DNA of 64,000 bases. It comes from Rhodobacteraceae bacterium HLUCCA08 (GTDB taxonomy: Bacteria > Pseudomonadota > Alphaproteobacteria > Rhodobacterales > Rhodobacteraceae). The stretch covers positions 29,662 through 93,661 of the forward strand of contig LJSF01000017.1 in NCBI GenBank assembly GCA_001314655.1, written 5' to 3'. A program made the position numbers and the translations under genes. Under the pieces are notes generated by a model that was given only the letters and a program-made list of their open reading frames with translations, did not search any database and was not told where the DNA came from. Shown in pieces: positions 1 through 8,543 of this stretch; position 1 is the stretch's first letter; each line of letters opens with the position of its first letter.

Positions 1-34
1 CCAGCCCGGCAACGCCCGGATGTTCAACAACTGA
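1..34 (+). CDS. trbJ: TrbJ, last ten codons (partial)
   Basis: An open frame entering from the left edge ends in a stop at 32-34 and encodes QPGNARMFNN as its last residues. In alphaproteobacterial trb operons the gene before the TrbK-like and trbL genes is trbJ, a periplasmic mating-pair protein. The identity rests on gene order rather than on these ten residues. Confidence 0.45.
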   Translation, partial: QPGNARMFNN

Positions 35-47
35 GGGGAGCAGGTCC

Positions 48-314
48 ATGGAGGGATCGGTCCTCGCCCGCATCGCCGCCGTCGTCTTCGTCGCCATCGC
101 GATCACAGCGGCGCTGGTGGAAATGGACCGGGACGAGGCGGGGCAGGCGGCGCGTCCGGCGGTTCCCCTCATCCCGGAGGCCGATACCCTGCGGACCGAA
201 CAACGGCGCTGCCAGGAACTGGGCGAGGCCGCGGCCTCCGATCCCGACTGCCTCGCCGTCTGGGCCGAAACCCGCGACCGCTTCCTCGGGCGCGACCGGA
301 CCGGGGGCGAGTGA
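48..314 (+). CDS. TrbK-like small membrane protein (putative entry exclusion)
   Basis: The 88-residue product starts with a single hydrophobic segment (about residues 5-24), followed by a soluble tail with two cysteines (near residues 55 and 68) in a charged region. A short protein of this layout between trbJ and trbL is the position of the so-called TrbK-alt entry exclusion protein in alphaproteobacterial trb operons, which would block redundant DNA entry from a donor carrying the same element. A GGGGAGCAGG stretch just upstream serves as ribosome binding site. The next gene starts four bases after this stop. The function is inferred from position and topology; there is no catalytic motif. 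Confidence 0.55.
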   Translation: MEGSVLARIAAVVFVAIAITAALVEMDRDEAGQAARPAVPLIPEADTLRTEQRRCQELGEAAASDPDCLAVWAETRDRFLGRDRTGGE

Positions 315-317
315 GAC

Positions 318-1670
318 ATGGGCGGCACGGGCGTCATCGACACCTTCCTCGGGGTCTTCACCTCCTATATCGACAGCGGCTTCGGGCTCTTGGGTGGCGA
401 GGTCGCCTTCATCGCCAGCACGCTCATCGTGATCGACGTGACGCTGGCCGCGCTCTTCTGGGCCTGGGGCGCGGATGACGACATCATCGCCCGCCTCGTG
501 AAAAAGACCCTCTTCGTCGGCGTCTTCGCCTGGCTCATCTCCAACTGGAACAGCGTCGCCGCCATCGTCTTCGACAGTTTCGCGGGGCTGGGTCTCTTGG
601 CTTCCGGCACCGGCTTCTCGCCTGCCGATCTCCTGCGCCCGGGCCGCGTGGCGCAGACCGGGCTCGATGCCGGGCGGCCGCTACTCGAATCCACCGCCGA
701 TCTCATGGGCTTCGTCGCATTCTTCGAGAACTTCATCCAGATCGCCTGCCTGCTATTTGCGTGGGCGCTGGTGCTCTTGGCCTTCTTCCTGCTCGCGGTG
801 CAGCTTTTCGTGACGCTGATCGAGTTCAAGCTGACGACGCTCGCGGGTTTCGTGCTGATCCCCTTCGGCCTCTTCGGCAAGACCGCCTTCATGGCCGAGC
901 GGGTGCTGGGCAATGTCGTCTCCTCCGGCATCAAGGTGCTGGTGCTGGCGGTGATCATCGGCATCGGCTCGACCCTGTTCGGTCAGTTCACCGCAGGCTT
1001 CGGCGGCGCGACCCCGACCATCGACGAGGCGATGGCCATTGTGCTGGCCGCACTTTCGCTTCTGGGTCTCGGCATCTTCGGCCCCGGCATCGCCACCGGC
1101 CTCGTCTCGGGCGGCCCGCAATTGGGCGCGGGCGCCGCCGTCGGCACCGGTGTCGCGGTCGGCGGCGCCGCGGTGGCCGCAGGTGGCGGCGCGCTGCTGG
1201 CAGCGCGCGGCGCGGGCGCCCTGGGGGCCGGTGGCCTTGCCGCCGGTCGCGGCGGGATCGCCACCGCAGGTGCTGCTTCGACCGCCTATCGCCTTGGCGC
1301 CATGGGCCAGTCCGGCGCAGGTGGCATTGCCTCCGGTCTGGGGGGCGTGGCCAGCGCCACCGGTTCGGCCATCGTCTCGCCCCTGCGCAACGCGGCCGCC
1401 CGCATCGCCTCCGGCGCACGCGCGAGCCATGCCGCCGGGACGCGGGCCAGCTTCGCTGCCACCGGCGGCACATCCTCCATGGGCAGCATCGGGGGCGCCG
1501 CCGCGCCCACGGCTGCCGCCAACCCCGACAGCCCGCCCGCCTGGGCCCGCGCGATCCGCCGCAACCAGATGATGAGCCAGGGCCTCGCTGCCGCCGGCCA
1601 TGCGCTGCGCGCGGGGGACAGCCCCGGTGGCGGCGCTTCCGTTTCCCTTTCCGAAGGACGTCGCCGATGA
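318..1670 (+). CDS. trbL: TrbL/VirB6-type conjugative transfer membrane protein
   Basis: This 450-residue polytopic inner-membrane protein has hydrophobic segments at roughly residues 24-50, 68-90, 135-170, 190-225 and 235-265, then a low-complexity Gly/Ala/Ser-rich tail (about residues 270-450). That layout, membrane core plus long small-residue tail, is typical of TrbL. In mating-pair formation it acts as the VirB6-like channel component that lets DNA pass the inner membrane. The stop overlaps the trbF start (ATGA), so the two are translationally coupled. Several long antisense frames here are shadows of the GC-rich tail. Confidence 0.9.
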   Translation: MGGTGVIDTFLGVFTSYIDSGFGLLGGEVAFIASTLIVIDVTLAALFWAWGADDDIIARLVKKTLFVGVFAWLISNWNSVAAIVFDSFAGLGLLASGTGFSPADLLRPGRVAQTGLDAGRPLLESTADLMGFVAFFENFIQIACLLFAWALVLLAFFLLAVQLFVTLIEFKLTTLAGFVLIPFGLFGKTAFMAERVLGNVVSSGIKVLVLAVIIGIGSTLFGQFTAGFGGATPTIDEAMAIVLAALSLLGLGIFGPGIATGLVSGGPQLGAGAAVGTGVAVGGAAVAAGGGALLAARGAGALGAGGLAAGRGGIATAGAASTAYRLGAMGQSGAGGIASGLGGVASATGSAIVSPLRNAAARIASGARASHAAGTRASFAATGGTSSMGSIGGAAAPTAAANPDSPPAWARAIRRNQMMSQGLAAAGHALRAGDSPGGGASVSLSEGRRR

Positions 1671-2356
1671 GCCTCTTCAAACGACCCACCGCCCATTACG
1701 GCAAGACCCCCGAACCCGAGACCCCGTACCAGAAGGCCGCGCAGGTCTGGGACGAGCGCATGGGCACCGCCCGCGTTCAGGCGAAGAACTGGCGCCTGAT
1801 GGCCTTCGGCTGCCTGATCCTCGCGGGCGGTTTCGCCGGGGCGCTGGTCTGGCAATCGGCGCGCGGCACCGTCATGCCTTGGATCGTCGAGATCGACCGC
1901 CATGGCGAGGCCCGCGCCGTTGACGCCGCCACCGCCAGCTTCCAACCCAGCGATCCGCAGATCGCCTGGCATCTGGCCCGTTTTGTCGAAGGGGTCCGGG
2001 GCCTGCCCGCCGATCCGGTCGTGGTGCGCCAGAACTGGCTGCGCGCCTATGATTTCACCACCGACCGCGGCGCGCAGGCGCTCAACGAGCATGCCCGCGC
2101 CAACGACCCTTTCACCCGCGTCGGGCGCGATCAGGTCGCGGTCGAGGTCTCGAGCGTCATCCGCGCCTCGCCCGACAGTTTCCGCGTGGCCTGGGTGGAG
2201 CGCCACTACACCGACGGCCAGCTCGCCCGCACCGAGCGCTGGACCGCGATCCTGACGGTCGTCCTGCAGCCGCCCCGCACCGCCGAGCGGCTGCGCGCCA
2301 ATCCGCTCGGCATCTACGTCAACGCCATCAACTGGTCGCGGGAGATGAGCCAATGA
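1667..2356 (+). CDS. trbF: TrbF conjugal transfer protein (VirB8-like)
   Basis: The ATG at 1667 gives 229 residues and overlaps the trbL stop by four bases; much longer upstream reading in this frame is just the shadow of trbL. A cytoplasmic N-terminus (residues 1-42, with the TrbF-like YQKAAQVWDERMG segment) precedes one membrane helix at about 43-62 and a periplasmic VirB8-like domain. VirB8 proteins bridge the inner-membrane and core complexes of type IV secretion systems. The C-terminus ends YVNAINWSREM, which fits the family. It is followed without a gap by trbG. Confidence 0.92.
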   Translation: MSLFKRPTAHYGKTPEPETPYQKAAQVWDERMGTARVQAKNWRLMAFGCLILAGGFAGALVWQSARGTVMPWIVEIDRHGEARAVDAATASFQPSDPQIAWHLARFVEGVRGLPADPVVVRQNWLRAYDFTTDRGAQALNEHARANDPFTRVGRDQVAVEVSSVIRASPDSFRVAWVERHYTDGQLARTERWTAILTVVLQPPRTAERLRANPLGIYVNAINWSREMSQ

Positions 2357-3333
2357 CCCGGATCAGCCTCACCCTACCTGCCGCCTGTCTCGCACTCGGC
2401 CTCGCTGCGGGCTGCACCAGCCCCAGGCAGGCAAGCTTCGCCTATGACGAGGCGGTGCCCCCGCTGCCCTCGCCGCCGGTCACCGCCACCGATGACACGC
2501 CCCGCCCGCTGCACATCCCGCCTGCCTGGACCCCCGCGCGGGGTGGCGAGGCCGCGCCCACGCCCGCCGCCCAGGTCATCGCCGCCAATGCCGCCGCACG
2601 GGTTGAGCCCCGGCGCGAGGGGTATTTCAACGCGATCCAGATCTATCCCTGGTCCGAGGGCGCGCTCTATCAGGTCTATGCCGCCCCGGGACAGATCACG
2701 ACGATTTCGCTGGAACCCGGCGAGCGGCTGGCGGGCACCGGCCCCATCGCCGCGGGCGACACCGCACGCTGGATCATCGGCGACACCGAAAGCGGCGCGG
2801 GGCGCGCAGCCCGCGTGCAGGTGCTGGTCAAGCCCACGCGGCCCGACATCCGCACAAATCTCGTCATCTCGACCGACCGGCGCAGTTATCTGATCGAGCT
2901 CATCGCCAGCGAGGAAACCTGGATGCCCGCCGTCGCCTGGGCCTATCCGCGATCCCCCCAGACCACCCGCATCGCGCCCGCCGCCCCGGTGATCCCGCCG
3001 CCCGCCGCGCGCAACCACCGCTACGGGCTGCAGGGCGGCAGCCCGCCCTGGCGGCCTGTGTCCGTGTTCGACGATGGACGCCGGGTCTATGTCGTCTTCC
3101 CGCCCGGGATCGCCCAAGGCGAGATGCCGCCGCTCTTCGTCCTCGGCCCCGATGGCGCGCCCGAGATCGTCAACAGCCGCGTCCATGGCAATGTGCTGAT
3201 CGTCGACCGGCTCTTCGGGGCGGCCGAATTGCGCCTCGGGCGCGGCCCCCGGCAGGAGGTCTTGCGCATCCTGCGTCTTGCGCCGGAGGCCCCGCCGGCC
3301 CGGGCCTTCACCGCATCGGAGGATCGGTCATGA
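2353..3333 (+). CDS. trbG: TrbG conjugal transfer lipoprotein (VirB9-like)
   Basis: The 326-residue protein has a lipoprotein signal peptide ending in the lipobox LAAGC with Cys21 as the lipidated residue. A proline-rich linker follows, and then two beta-rich regions typical of VirB9/TrbG, including YPWSEGALYQVYAAPGQIT near residues 97-115 and the C-terminal HGNVLIVDRLFGAAELRLG. It would sit in the outer-membrane core ring together with TrbI. The start overlaps the trbF stop and its own stop overlaps trbI, so the genes form one tightly coupled transcript. Confidence 0.92.
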   Translation: MTRISLTLPAACLALGLAAGCTSPRQASFAYDEAVPPLPSPPVTATDDTPRPLHIPPAWTPARGGEAAPTPAAQVIAANAAARVEPRREGYFNAIQIYPWSEGALYQVYAAPGQITTISLEPGERLAGTGPIAAGDTARWIIGDTESGAGRAARVQVLVKPTRPDIRTNLVISTDRRSYLIELIASEETWMPAVAWAYPRSPQTTRIAPAAPVIPPPAARNHRYGLQGGSPPWRPVSVFDDGRRVYVVFPPGIAQGEMPPLFVLGPDGAPEIVNSRVHGNVLIVDRLFGAAELRLGRGPRQEVLRILRLAPEAPPARAFTASEDRS

Positions 3334-4460
3334 CCGAGACCGATGCCCCTAGTGACACCGCCTCCGCCATGCGCCTGCGGGCCGATCCGCCGCGCGTGAC
3401 CCGCCTGTCGCGCAAGGTCATCGCCGGGCTGGGCGTGGCCGCCGGCCTTGGCATCGGCGGCGCGCTGATCTACGCCCTGCAGGCCCCCGACCGCACTGGC
3501 GCACCGGCCGAGCTGATCAGCACCGACCGCCGCCAGCCCGCCGACGGGCTGCGCGGCCTGCCCACGAGCTATGATGCCATCCCGCGCCTCGGCCCCCCTT
3601 TGCCGGGTGATCTGGGCGGTCCCATCCTCGATGCGCAGCGCCGGGGCCTGCCAGTCGCGCCCCCGCCGCTGACCCCGCCCGCCATGGACCCCGAAGAACA
3701 GGCGCGCCTGGCCGAGCTCGAGGCCGCGCGGATGAGCGGGCTTTTCTTCCAGACCCGCGCCGCACCTGCCGTGTCGGGGATGATGCCCCCCGGCCTGACC
3801 GGCCCGGCACCCACGCCGGAAACCGACCCGCGCCGCGCCTTCCTGAATGCCGCCGCCGACCGCCGGACCGTCGCGCCCGACCGTGTCGAGGCCCCGGCCT
3901 CGCCCTGGCTCCTGCAGGCGGGATCGGTAATCCCCGCCGCGCTGATCACCGGCATCCGCTCGGACCTGCCGGGCCAGATCTCCGCGCAGGTCACCCAGAA
4001 CGTCTATGACAGTCCGACCGGCAGCCTGCTTTTGATACCCCAGGGCACGCGGCTCATCGGCGAATACGACGCGGGCGTGACCTTCGGTCAGCGCCGGGTG
4101 CTGCTGGTCTGGAACCGGCTCATCTTCCCCGATGGCCGCTCGCTCGTGCTCGAGCGCCAGCCCGGCGCAGATACGGCCGGCTATGCCGGGCTCGAGGACC
4201 GCGTCGATCATCACTGGGCAGCTGTCCTGCGCGCCGCGGGCCTCTCCACGCTGCTCGCCATCGGCGCGGAACTGGCGGTGGACGAGGAAGACCGCCTCGC
4301 CCGCGCCATCCGCGACGGCGCCGTGGGCACGATCACCGAGGCCGGGCAACGTATCGTCGAGCGCGAGCTCGAGGTGCCGCCGATCCTGACCATCCGCCCG
4401 GGCTTCCCGGTGCGCGTGCTCGTCACCCGCGATCTGGTGATCGCCCCGCAGGGAGGCTGA
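3330..4460 (+). CDS. trbI: TrbI conjugal transfer protein (VirB10-like)
   Basis: The product has 376 residues. A short cytoplasmic stretch leads into one membrane helix at about residues 29-50, then a long proline-rich periplasmic linker (about 60-180) and a C-terminal VirB10 beta-barrel-type domain. That domain contains the family signature around LLIPQGTRLIGEYDAGVTFGQ, followed by a second conserved block, LFPxFPVRVLVTRDL-like, at the end. VirB10 proteins span both membranes and relay energy to the core channel. This is the last recognised trb gene; the DUF2274 gene follows two bases after the stop. Confidence 0.93.
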   Translation: MTETDAPSDTASAMRLRADPPRVTRLSRKVIAGLGVAAGLGIGGALIYALQAPDRTGAPAELISTDRRQPADGLRGLPTSYDAIPRLGPPLPGDLGGPILDAQRRGLPVAPPPLTPPAMDPEEQARLAELEAARMSGLFFQTRAAPAVSGMMPPGLTGPAPTPETDPRRAFLNAAADRRTVAPDRVEAPASPWLLQAGSVIPAALITGIRSDLPGQISAQVTQNVYDSPTGSLLLIPQGTRLIGEYDAGVTFGQRRVLLVWNRLIFPDGRSLVLERQPGADTAGYAGLEDRVDHHWAAVLRAAGLSTLLAIGAELAVDEEDRLARAIRDGAVGTITEAGQRIVERELEVPPILTIRPGFPVRVLVTRDLVIAPQGG

Positions 4461-4461
4461 G

Positions 4462-4686
4462 ATGGCCAAGCTGAAACTCGGCCCCCTGGCCGACGACAAG
4501 CCGGTGAAACTCACCGTGGACCTGCCCGCGGCCCTTCACCGTGACCTGATCGCCTATGGCGAAATCCTCGGCTGCGACGCGGGGCAGCCGCCGATCCCGC
4601 CCGCGCGGCTGATCGTGCCCATGCTGGAGCGGTTCATCGCCACGGATCGAGGGTTCGCGAAAGCGCGGCGGGGTGGGAGTAAGTGA
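4462..4686 (+). CDS. DUF2274 family small protein
   Basis: This 74-residue protein belongs to the DUF2274 family, recognisable from LKLGPLADDKPVKLTVDLPAA and the following ALHRDLIAYGEIL, which looks like a ribbon-helix-helix type fold. Members sit directly after trbI in many alphaproteobacterial conjugative elements, and this one starts two bases after the trbI stop. A small DNA-binding regulator of transfer is possible but unproven. The 231 bases that follow (4687-4917) hold no reading frame I can support. Confidence 0.8.
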   Translation: MAKLKLGPLADDKPVKLTVDLPAALHRDLIAYGEILGCDAGQPPIPPARLIVPMLERFIATDRGFAKARRGGSK

Positions 4687-4917
4687 CGATAGCGCACTGC
4701 GTAGGCCGGCGGCAGGCAGGGGGGCGGGCAGGATCTGGCCGGCGTTCAGAAAGGCTGTCCTCGAACAGTTGTCTGAGGCTCAATACAGGCCGGTCTGCCA
4801 GCAGGACCTGCGCGGGCACGACCGCCGCGCCCTGCGGGCTGCCCTTGCCCCCATAGAGGCGGAGCTGGACTTGTGCTATGCTTCGCCCGCCGCATCGCCC
4901 CGACGGGTCCGCCCTGG

Positions 4918-5829
4918 CTAGCCGCAGATCACCTTGCGCAGGGAGACAACGAGCCGGTTGCGTGCGGCTGGATCGAGCTTGTCGAGGTTGATCTGCCGCC
5001 ACCGGACGGCAGGAAGCTCGGCAGCATGGGGAGCGCTGAGAAGGTTCCAGTCCGGCCTGCCTGCCTCGAACCCGAGCAGGAAGTCCTTGTGCGCCTGGGG
5101 CATGTCCCGAACCAGCGAGCGCACTAGTTCTTCCCGCGTGCTTTCCAGCTCGGCGAGCGTGATGGGCGTTTCGGTCATGCCGTCGAAATTGTCAGTGAAC
5201 GTCGCCCTGATATCCTTGAACCGGCAGGACAGGACTTCCGCCATCGGTCGGTCATGGCTGATGAGGTAGACGAGAAAGGCCTCGCGAAGCTCGGGCGTCA
5301 GACCTTCGTTTGCGAGGAGGTCGCGGACATCAAACAGGTCGCGCGGGTGTTGCCGGTCCAGCGCCGCAACCAGCTTCCCGGCATAGAGATCGGCGAAAGA
5401 CACGAGGCGGATTTCAGCGAAGCCGTATTGATCCTCGACGGCAGGGCTGACGGAGCGGAGGGCGGGCTCCTGCACGACGCCACGCAGGACAGGCGAGACC
5501 TCGATCTTGACCTGCGTGCGCTCGGTGCGCACCGCAAGTCGCAGGACTGCCCCCTCGCGCACAGTCTGGCCGATGATCGCAGCGGGCAGCGCGGCCATGA
5601 TCCGCGTCTCGATCCGCTTCATGGCGGTATCGATATCGGCCAGGGCCTCGCTGCGGCCATTGACCGGCAGATATACGAGGTCGATGTCGACCGACAGCCG
5701 TGGCAGATCCCGCACAAACAGGTTGATCGCGGTGCCGCCCTTGAGGGCGAAGCAGGGCTCTTCTGCGACCAAGGGCAGAAGCCGCATGAGGAGGCGAACC
5801 TGTTGCCGGTATTGCTCACTGCTCGGCAT
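4918..5829 (-). CDS. AbiEii/AbiGii-type nucleotidyltransferase toxin
   Basis: The 303-residue product has the AbiEii nucleotidyltransferase motifs: ALKGGTAINLF near residue 30 (GG-S/T motif), LSVDIDLVYL near residue 46 (metal-binding D-x-D), a lysine-centred QVKIEVSP strand, and the family motif RQHPRDLFDVRDLL further on. Such toxins transfer nucleotides to tRNA acceptor ends, or similar targets, and stop growth until neutralised; on mobile DNA they give abortive phage defence and element stabilisation. I chose the ATG at 5829, which overlaps the antitoxin gene by 14 bases; an earlier in-frame start at 5946 would lie wholly inside the antitoxin gene. Confidence 0.85.
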   Translation of the reverse strand: MPSSEQYRQQVRLLMRLLPLVAEEPCFALKGGTAINLFVRDLPRLSVDIDLVYLPVNGRSEALADIDTAMKRIETRIMAALPAAIIGQTVREGAVLRLAVRTERTQVKIEVSPVLRGVVQEPALRSVSPAVEDQYGFAEIRLVSFADLYAGKLVAALDRQHPRDLFDVRDLLANEGLTPELREAFLVYLISHDRPMAEVLSCRFKDIRATFTDNFDGMTETPITLAELESTREELVRSLVRDMPQAHKDFLLGFEAGRPDWNLLSAPHAAELPAVRWRQINLDKLDPAARNRLVVSLRKVICG

Positions 5830-6682
5830 CAAGGTCTCCCGGAACGGTGATATGATAAACGGGGTCAAGGCGTCCGCCCCTGACCAGCATCCTCTTGCCG
5901 CTGCCGAGGTCGAACGCGTCGGGATCGAGCTGCTTGCGCCATGCATGGCGGTGGCGGTCGGCGAAGAAGAAGAAGAGCCGTTTCACCTTGATGCTCTTGC
6001 AGTCACGGAGAAGCTTCTGCATCCGCCCGGGTCTGAAGTTCACCGCGCCCTGCATGATCATGTCTGCGTGGTGGAACGAGGCCTTGCCGGGGAGTTCGTC
6101 CAGAAACTCCAGATAGGCGCGCTCCGGCGATGACAGGGTCAGGGGCCATTCCCACTGCCCCCATGACAATTCCTCGAGACTGCCGCCGGTCAGCTTGCTG
6201 TGGTCCCGTGCCGTGTCCTTCCGGACATCGTAGGCAAGGCTTCCAAGCCCGAAGGCGATCGGGTCCTCGGCAAACAGCGTGTCGCTGTTGTGCACCACGA
6301 AGTGTTGCGGGAGGTCGAGCTTGTTCAGCCAGCCGGGCGGCTTGACGCGGCCATAGAGATGAACCGTCTTGAGGTCCGGGGTCCGATAGTGGGTGAAGCC
6401 GTGAAGGTCGAGCGCTGTCATGCCGCCGACGATCAGGGGGTACTCAAGAAGGAGCTGGAGGGAGAGGACCACCTGCTGCCACCTGAGCGGCGCGTCCGTC
6501 ATCTGGCCCTTGGGGCGGCGGTAGACCCCCCTTGCTGGCTGCTCCAGCCAACCGCTTGAGACATAGCGATTTCTGAGCGATGGTTGGAAACCGTTCTTCT
6601 CCATCCATCCGGAATCGACGATCAACCCTTGCGGCAAGGCCATCTGCAGATGGTTTAGCTTGGAACCTTTTTCTTCACTCAT
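5816..6682 (-). CDS. AbiEi-family antitoxin
   Basis: The 288-residue partner of the AbiEii toxin lies upstream in the same transcript. The N-terminal third looks like the winged-helix antitoxin domain (LPQGLIVDSGWMEKNGFQPSLRNRYVSSGWLEQPARGVYRRP), and the C-terminal part matches the AbiEi_3-type domain (LFFFFADRHRHAW, then DLGSGKRMLVRGG). AbiEi proteins neutralise the toxin without stable complex formation (type IV) and repress their own promoter. There is no Shine-Dalgarno sequence before the ATG at 6682, and a plausible -10 box ends only seven bases upstream, so the mRNA may be leaderless. Confidence 0.85.
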   Translation of the reverse strand: MSEEKGSKLNHLQMALPQGLIVDSGWMEKNGFQPSLRNRYVSSGWLEQPARGVYRRPKGQMTDAPLRWQQVVLSLQLLLEYPLIVGGMTALDLHGFTHYRTPDLKTVHLYGRVKPPGWLNKLDLPQHFVVHNSDTLFAEDPIAFGLGSLAYDVRKDTARDHSKLTGGSLEELSWGQWEWPLTLSSPERAYLEFLDELPGKASFHHADMIMQGAVNFRPGRMQKLLRDCKSIKVKRLFFFFADRHRHAWRKQLDPDAFDLGSGKRMLVRGGRLDPVYHITVPGDLDAEQ

Positions 6683-6689
6683 GGTGGAG

Positions 6690-6719
6690 ATAATGGCACA
6701 ACCTCAAACCGACTTGCAA
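6690..6719 (-). promoter_or_regulatory. Putative promoter of the AbiE operon
   Basis: On the minus strand TTGCAA (6719-6714) and CATTAT (6695-6690) are separated by 18 bases; each matches the sigma-70 consensus at four of six positions. Transcription would start near 6683, directly at the start codon (6682-6680). The surrounding 80 bases are clearly AT-richer than the rest of the element. Confidence 0.4.
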
Positions 6720-7056
6720 GTTTGTCTTTACCTCCATTTGTTCACCCAAGATGAATAATTAAGAACTATCTCAAACCCGAAGGCTGCTGCGCCCGCCAGG
6801 AGGTAGGCGCAAAATTCCACGTCAGAACAGGCTGAGCTGCGGGCGGGGCCAAGATGAGGACGGATGTCGGGGCGTCTCATCCGCCATGCATTCCAAAGCG
6901 CGGCGCCGGCAAGACTCCTATGTCAGGTGCAGAACACGAGGTTACGGGCCGAGATATTTCGCACTCCACCAGTCGCAGCTGTCGTGGCCTGCCAGTCCTC
7001 TGGAACACGGGGGGGCTTCCCGCGTTCGGGGAACCGGCAGGGCCGGACGCAGCCGA
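6720..7056. other. Gene-free stretch with a decayed fragment
   Basis: No reading frame here has family features. The one recognisable thing is 6948-7000, which matches 8804-8856 at about 41 of 53 positions; read on the minus strand both encode a similar peptide (RQLRLVECEISRPV here). It looks like a second remnant of the broken membrane-protein gene at 8544-8852. Confidence 0.4.
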
Positions 7057-7098
7057 TTGAAAGGATCGCCCCGATCCGGTATATGACCTAGTCATACC
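7057..7098 (+). promoter_or_regulatory. parDE promoter with overlapping operator palindrome
   Basis: TTGAAA (7057-7062) and TATATG (7080-7085) are spaced by 17 bases and sit 25-30 bases before the parD start. The perfect inverted repeat TATGAC-CTA-GTCATA (7082-7096) overlaps the -10 box, and a second nested repeat, GGTAT/ATACC, spans 7078-7098. ParD antitoxins bind such repeats with their ribbon-helix-helix domain, so this is the expected autoregulation site. Confidence 0.65.
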
Positions 7099-7110
7099 AT
7101 GGAGGCGCGG

Positions 7111-7380
7111 ATGACCGTCAAGACCACCCTCAGCTTCACCGATCGCCATCACCGGTTCCTCTCGGAAAAGGTGGGGCAGGGCGTCTTCGCGACGCAGAGC
7201 GCCGCCGTCGCAGCTGCGCTGGAACAGATGATGCAGGACGAGGAAGAGCGCAACGTGGCCCTGCAGGCCCTCGCGCAGGAAATCCGTGCCCGCATGGAAA
7301 CGCCGCGCGATGCCTTCATCGACGAGGAGGCTGCCTTCGCCACCGCCCGCGCCGCGATCAGGGCAGCGCGGGGCGCGTGA
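7111..7380 (+). CDS. parD: ParD-family ribbon-helix-helix antitoxin
   Basis: This 89-residue protein starts MTVKTTLSFTDRHHRFL, a ribbon-helix-helix beginning, and continues with VFATQSAAVAAALEQM and an acidic, alanine-rich tail that would wrap the toxin. I prefer the ATG at 7111 over 7099 because GGAGG at 7101-7105 is placed correctly for it. The antitoxin would bind both ParE and its own operator. Its stop overlaps the GTG start of parE, the standard arrangement that couples the pair. Confidence 0.85.
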   Translation: MTVKTTLSFTDRHHRFLSEKVGQGVFATQSAAVAAALEQMMQDEEERNVALQALAQEIRARMETPRDAFIDEEAAFATARAAIRAARGA

Positions 7381-7700
7381 GCTACCGCATCCGTTTCCAC
7401 CCTCTCGTCACGCGCGACCTTGACGCCATCGCGCGATGGATTGTCGACTACGCCGGGCCGGAGATCGCGGCGCGGAAGCTGGCCGAGATCGAGGCGGCCA
7501 TCGCCACCCTGCGGGACACGCCGCACAAGGGAAGCCTCCGGCCCGAGATCGCCCCCGGCCTGCGCGCCATCCCGGCCGGGCGGAAAGCCGTCGTCGCCTT
7601 CGTGGTGGACGACGAAGCTGCGGAAGTGCTGATCTATGCCGTGACTTATGGTGGCGCGGACTGGGCCATACGCACCACGCAACGACGGAAAGAAGGGTGA
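7377..7700 (+). CDS. parE: RelE/ParE-family toxin
   Basis: The 107-residue product carries the ParE fold signatures: [25 protein letters not shown] at the start, [28 protein letters not shown] in the middle and [13 protein letters not shown] near the end. ParE toxins poison DNA gyrase, while RelE relatives cut mRNA; the absence of obvious RelE catalytic residues and the ParD partner favour the ParE side. The GTG start overlaps the parD stop by four bases. The pair probably stabilises the element against loss. Confidence 0.85.
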   Translation: MSYRIRFHPLVTRDLDAIARWIVDYAGPEIAARKLAEIEAAIATLRDTPHKGSLRPEIAPGLRAIPAGRKAVVAFVVDDEAAEVLIYAVTYGGADWAIRTTQRRKEG

Positions 7701-7707
7701 TCGTGCC

Positions 7708-8400
7708 ATGGGCCATAGTCAGAGACAGTTGAACCGGCTTTCCGAATGCCTCATCGCGTTGCCGCCCGAGAATGACGGCATGCTGCTGAGCGAATTCGAC
7801 GGGTTTGTCGCAGGCATTCTCGTCTGCCCTGAAATGATCATGCCCAGCGAATGGCTTCCCATCGTCTGGGGCGACGAGATCGCCCCGCATTTCGCGGACA
7901 TGGATCAGGCAAAAACGACGCTGGACGCTGTCATGGCCCATTACAATCGCGTCGCGCGCGGTCTGGCGAAGACACCCACCGACTATGAGGCCGTCTATGA
8001 CAAGGACCCCCTGACGGGTGATCTGATGTGGGAGCCATGGATCACGGGCTTCGAACGCGCCATGCAGCTACGCCCCGAAGCCTGGGAGGCGACCGTTGAA
8101 AGCAGCGACGAGGAGATCGCGTCAACCATTCCCATGCTCCTGGCGCTGCATGACATCGCCGAAGGCGGGTCCGAACTGGCCGAGGATGCTATCCGGGAAC
8201 TCGATGCGATGGCCCCGGACATGATCCCCGATCTGGTCGCGAACCTGAATGCCTGGGTCAAGGCGCAGGGAAGGGCACAGGGCCCGGCCAATCTGCCAGA
8301 TGCCCCAGCCGCGCGCGCAAAGGTCGGGCGCAACGATCCCTGTCCCTGTGGCTCGGGTCGCAAGTTCAAGAAATGCTGTGGGGCAGAGCCGATCCATTGA
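7708..8400 (+). CDS. UPF0149/YecA-like protein with C-terminal SEC-C motif
   Basis: The 230-residue protein has two parts. The N-terminal UPF0149-type domain contains [29 protein letters not shown] near residues 28-56. The C-terminus has the SEC-C zinc motif [13 protein letters not shown], the same metal-binding tail that SecA uses to contact SecB and ribosomes. The ATG at 7708 is preceded by GAAGGG; an earlier in-frame start would overlap parE. SEC-C/UPF0149 proteins are widespread and poorly characterised. It follows parE by seven bases and may be co-transcribed as cargo of the element. Confidence 0.8.
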   Translation: MGHSQRQLNRLSECLIALPPENDGMLLSEFDGFVAGILVCPEMIMPSEWLPIVWGDEIAPHFADMDQAKTTLDAVMAHYNRVARGLAKTPTDYEAVYDKDPLTGDLMWEPWITGFERAMQLRPEAWEATVESSDEEIASTIPMLLALHDIAEGGSELAEDAIRELDAMAPDMIPDLVANLNAWVKAQGRAQGPANLPDAPAARAKVGRNDPCPCGSGRKFKKCCGAEPIH

Positions 8401-8543
8401 ACGAATCGATTATCGGCATGCGCGAGCCTGGTCGCGCAGGACAGCGCGGTCGCAGAGCATCCAGACGATACCGCCCGTCCGGCAAAGCCTCGATCTCATC
8501 GTCGGCGCTCTACTCGACCACGGGCGGGCAGGGCGGCCCGACG

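Noticed and set aside
4687..4917. Small frames between the DUF2274 and AbiEii genes
   Set aside because: Neither strand gives a frame with a ribosome site or recognisable protein features.
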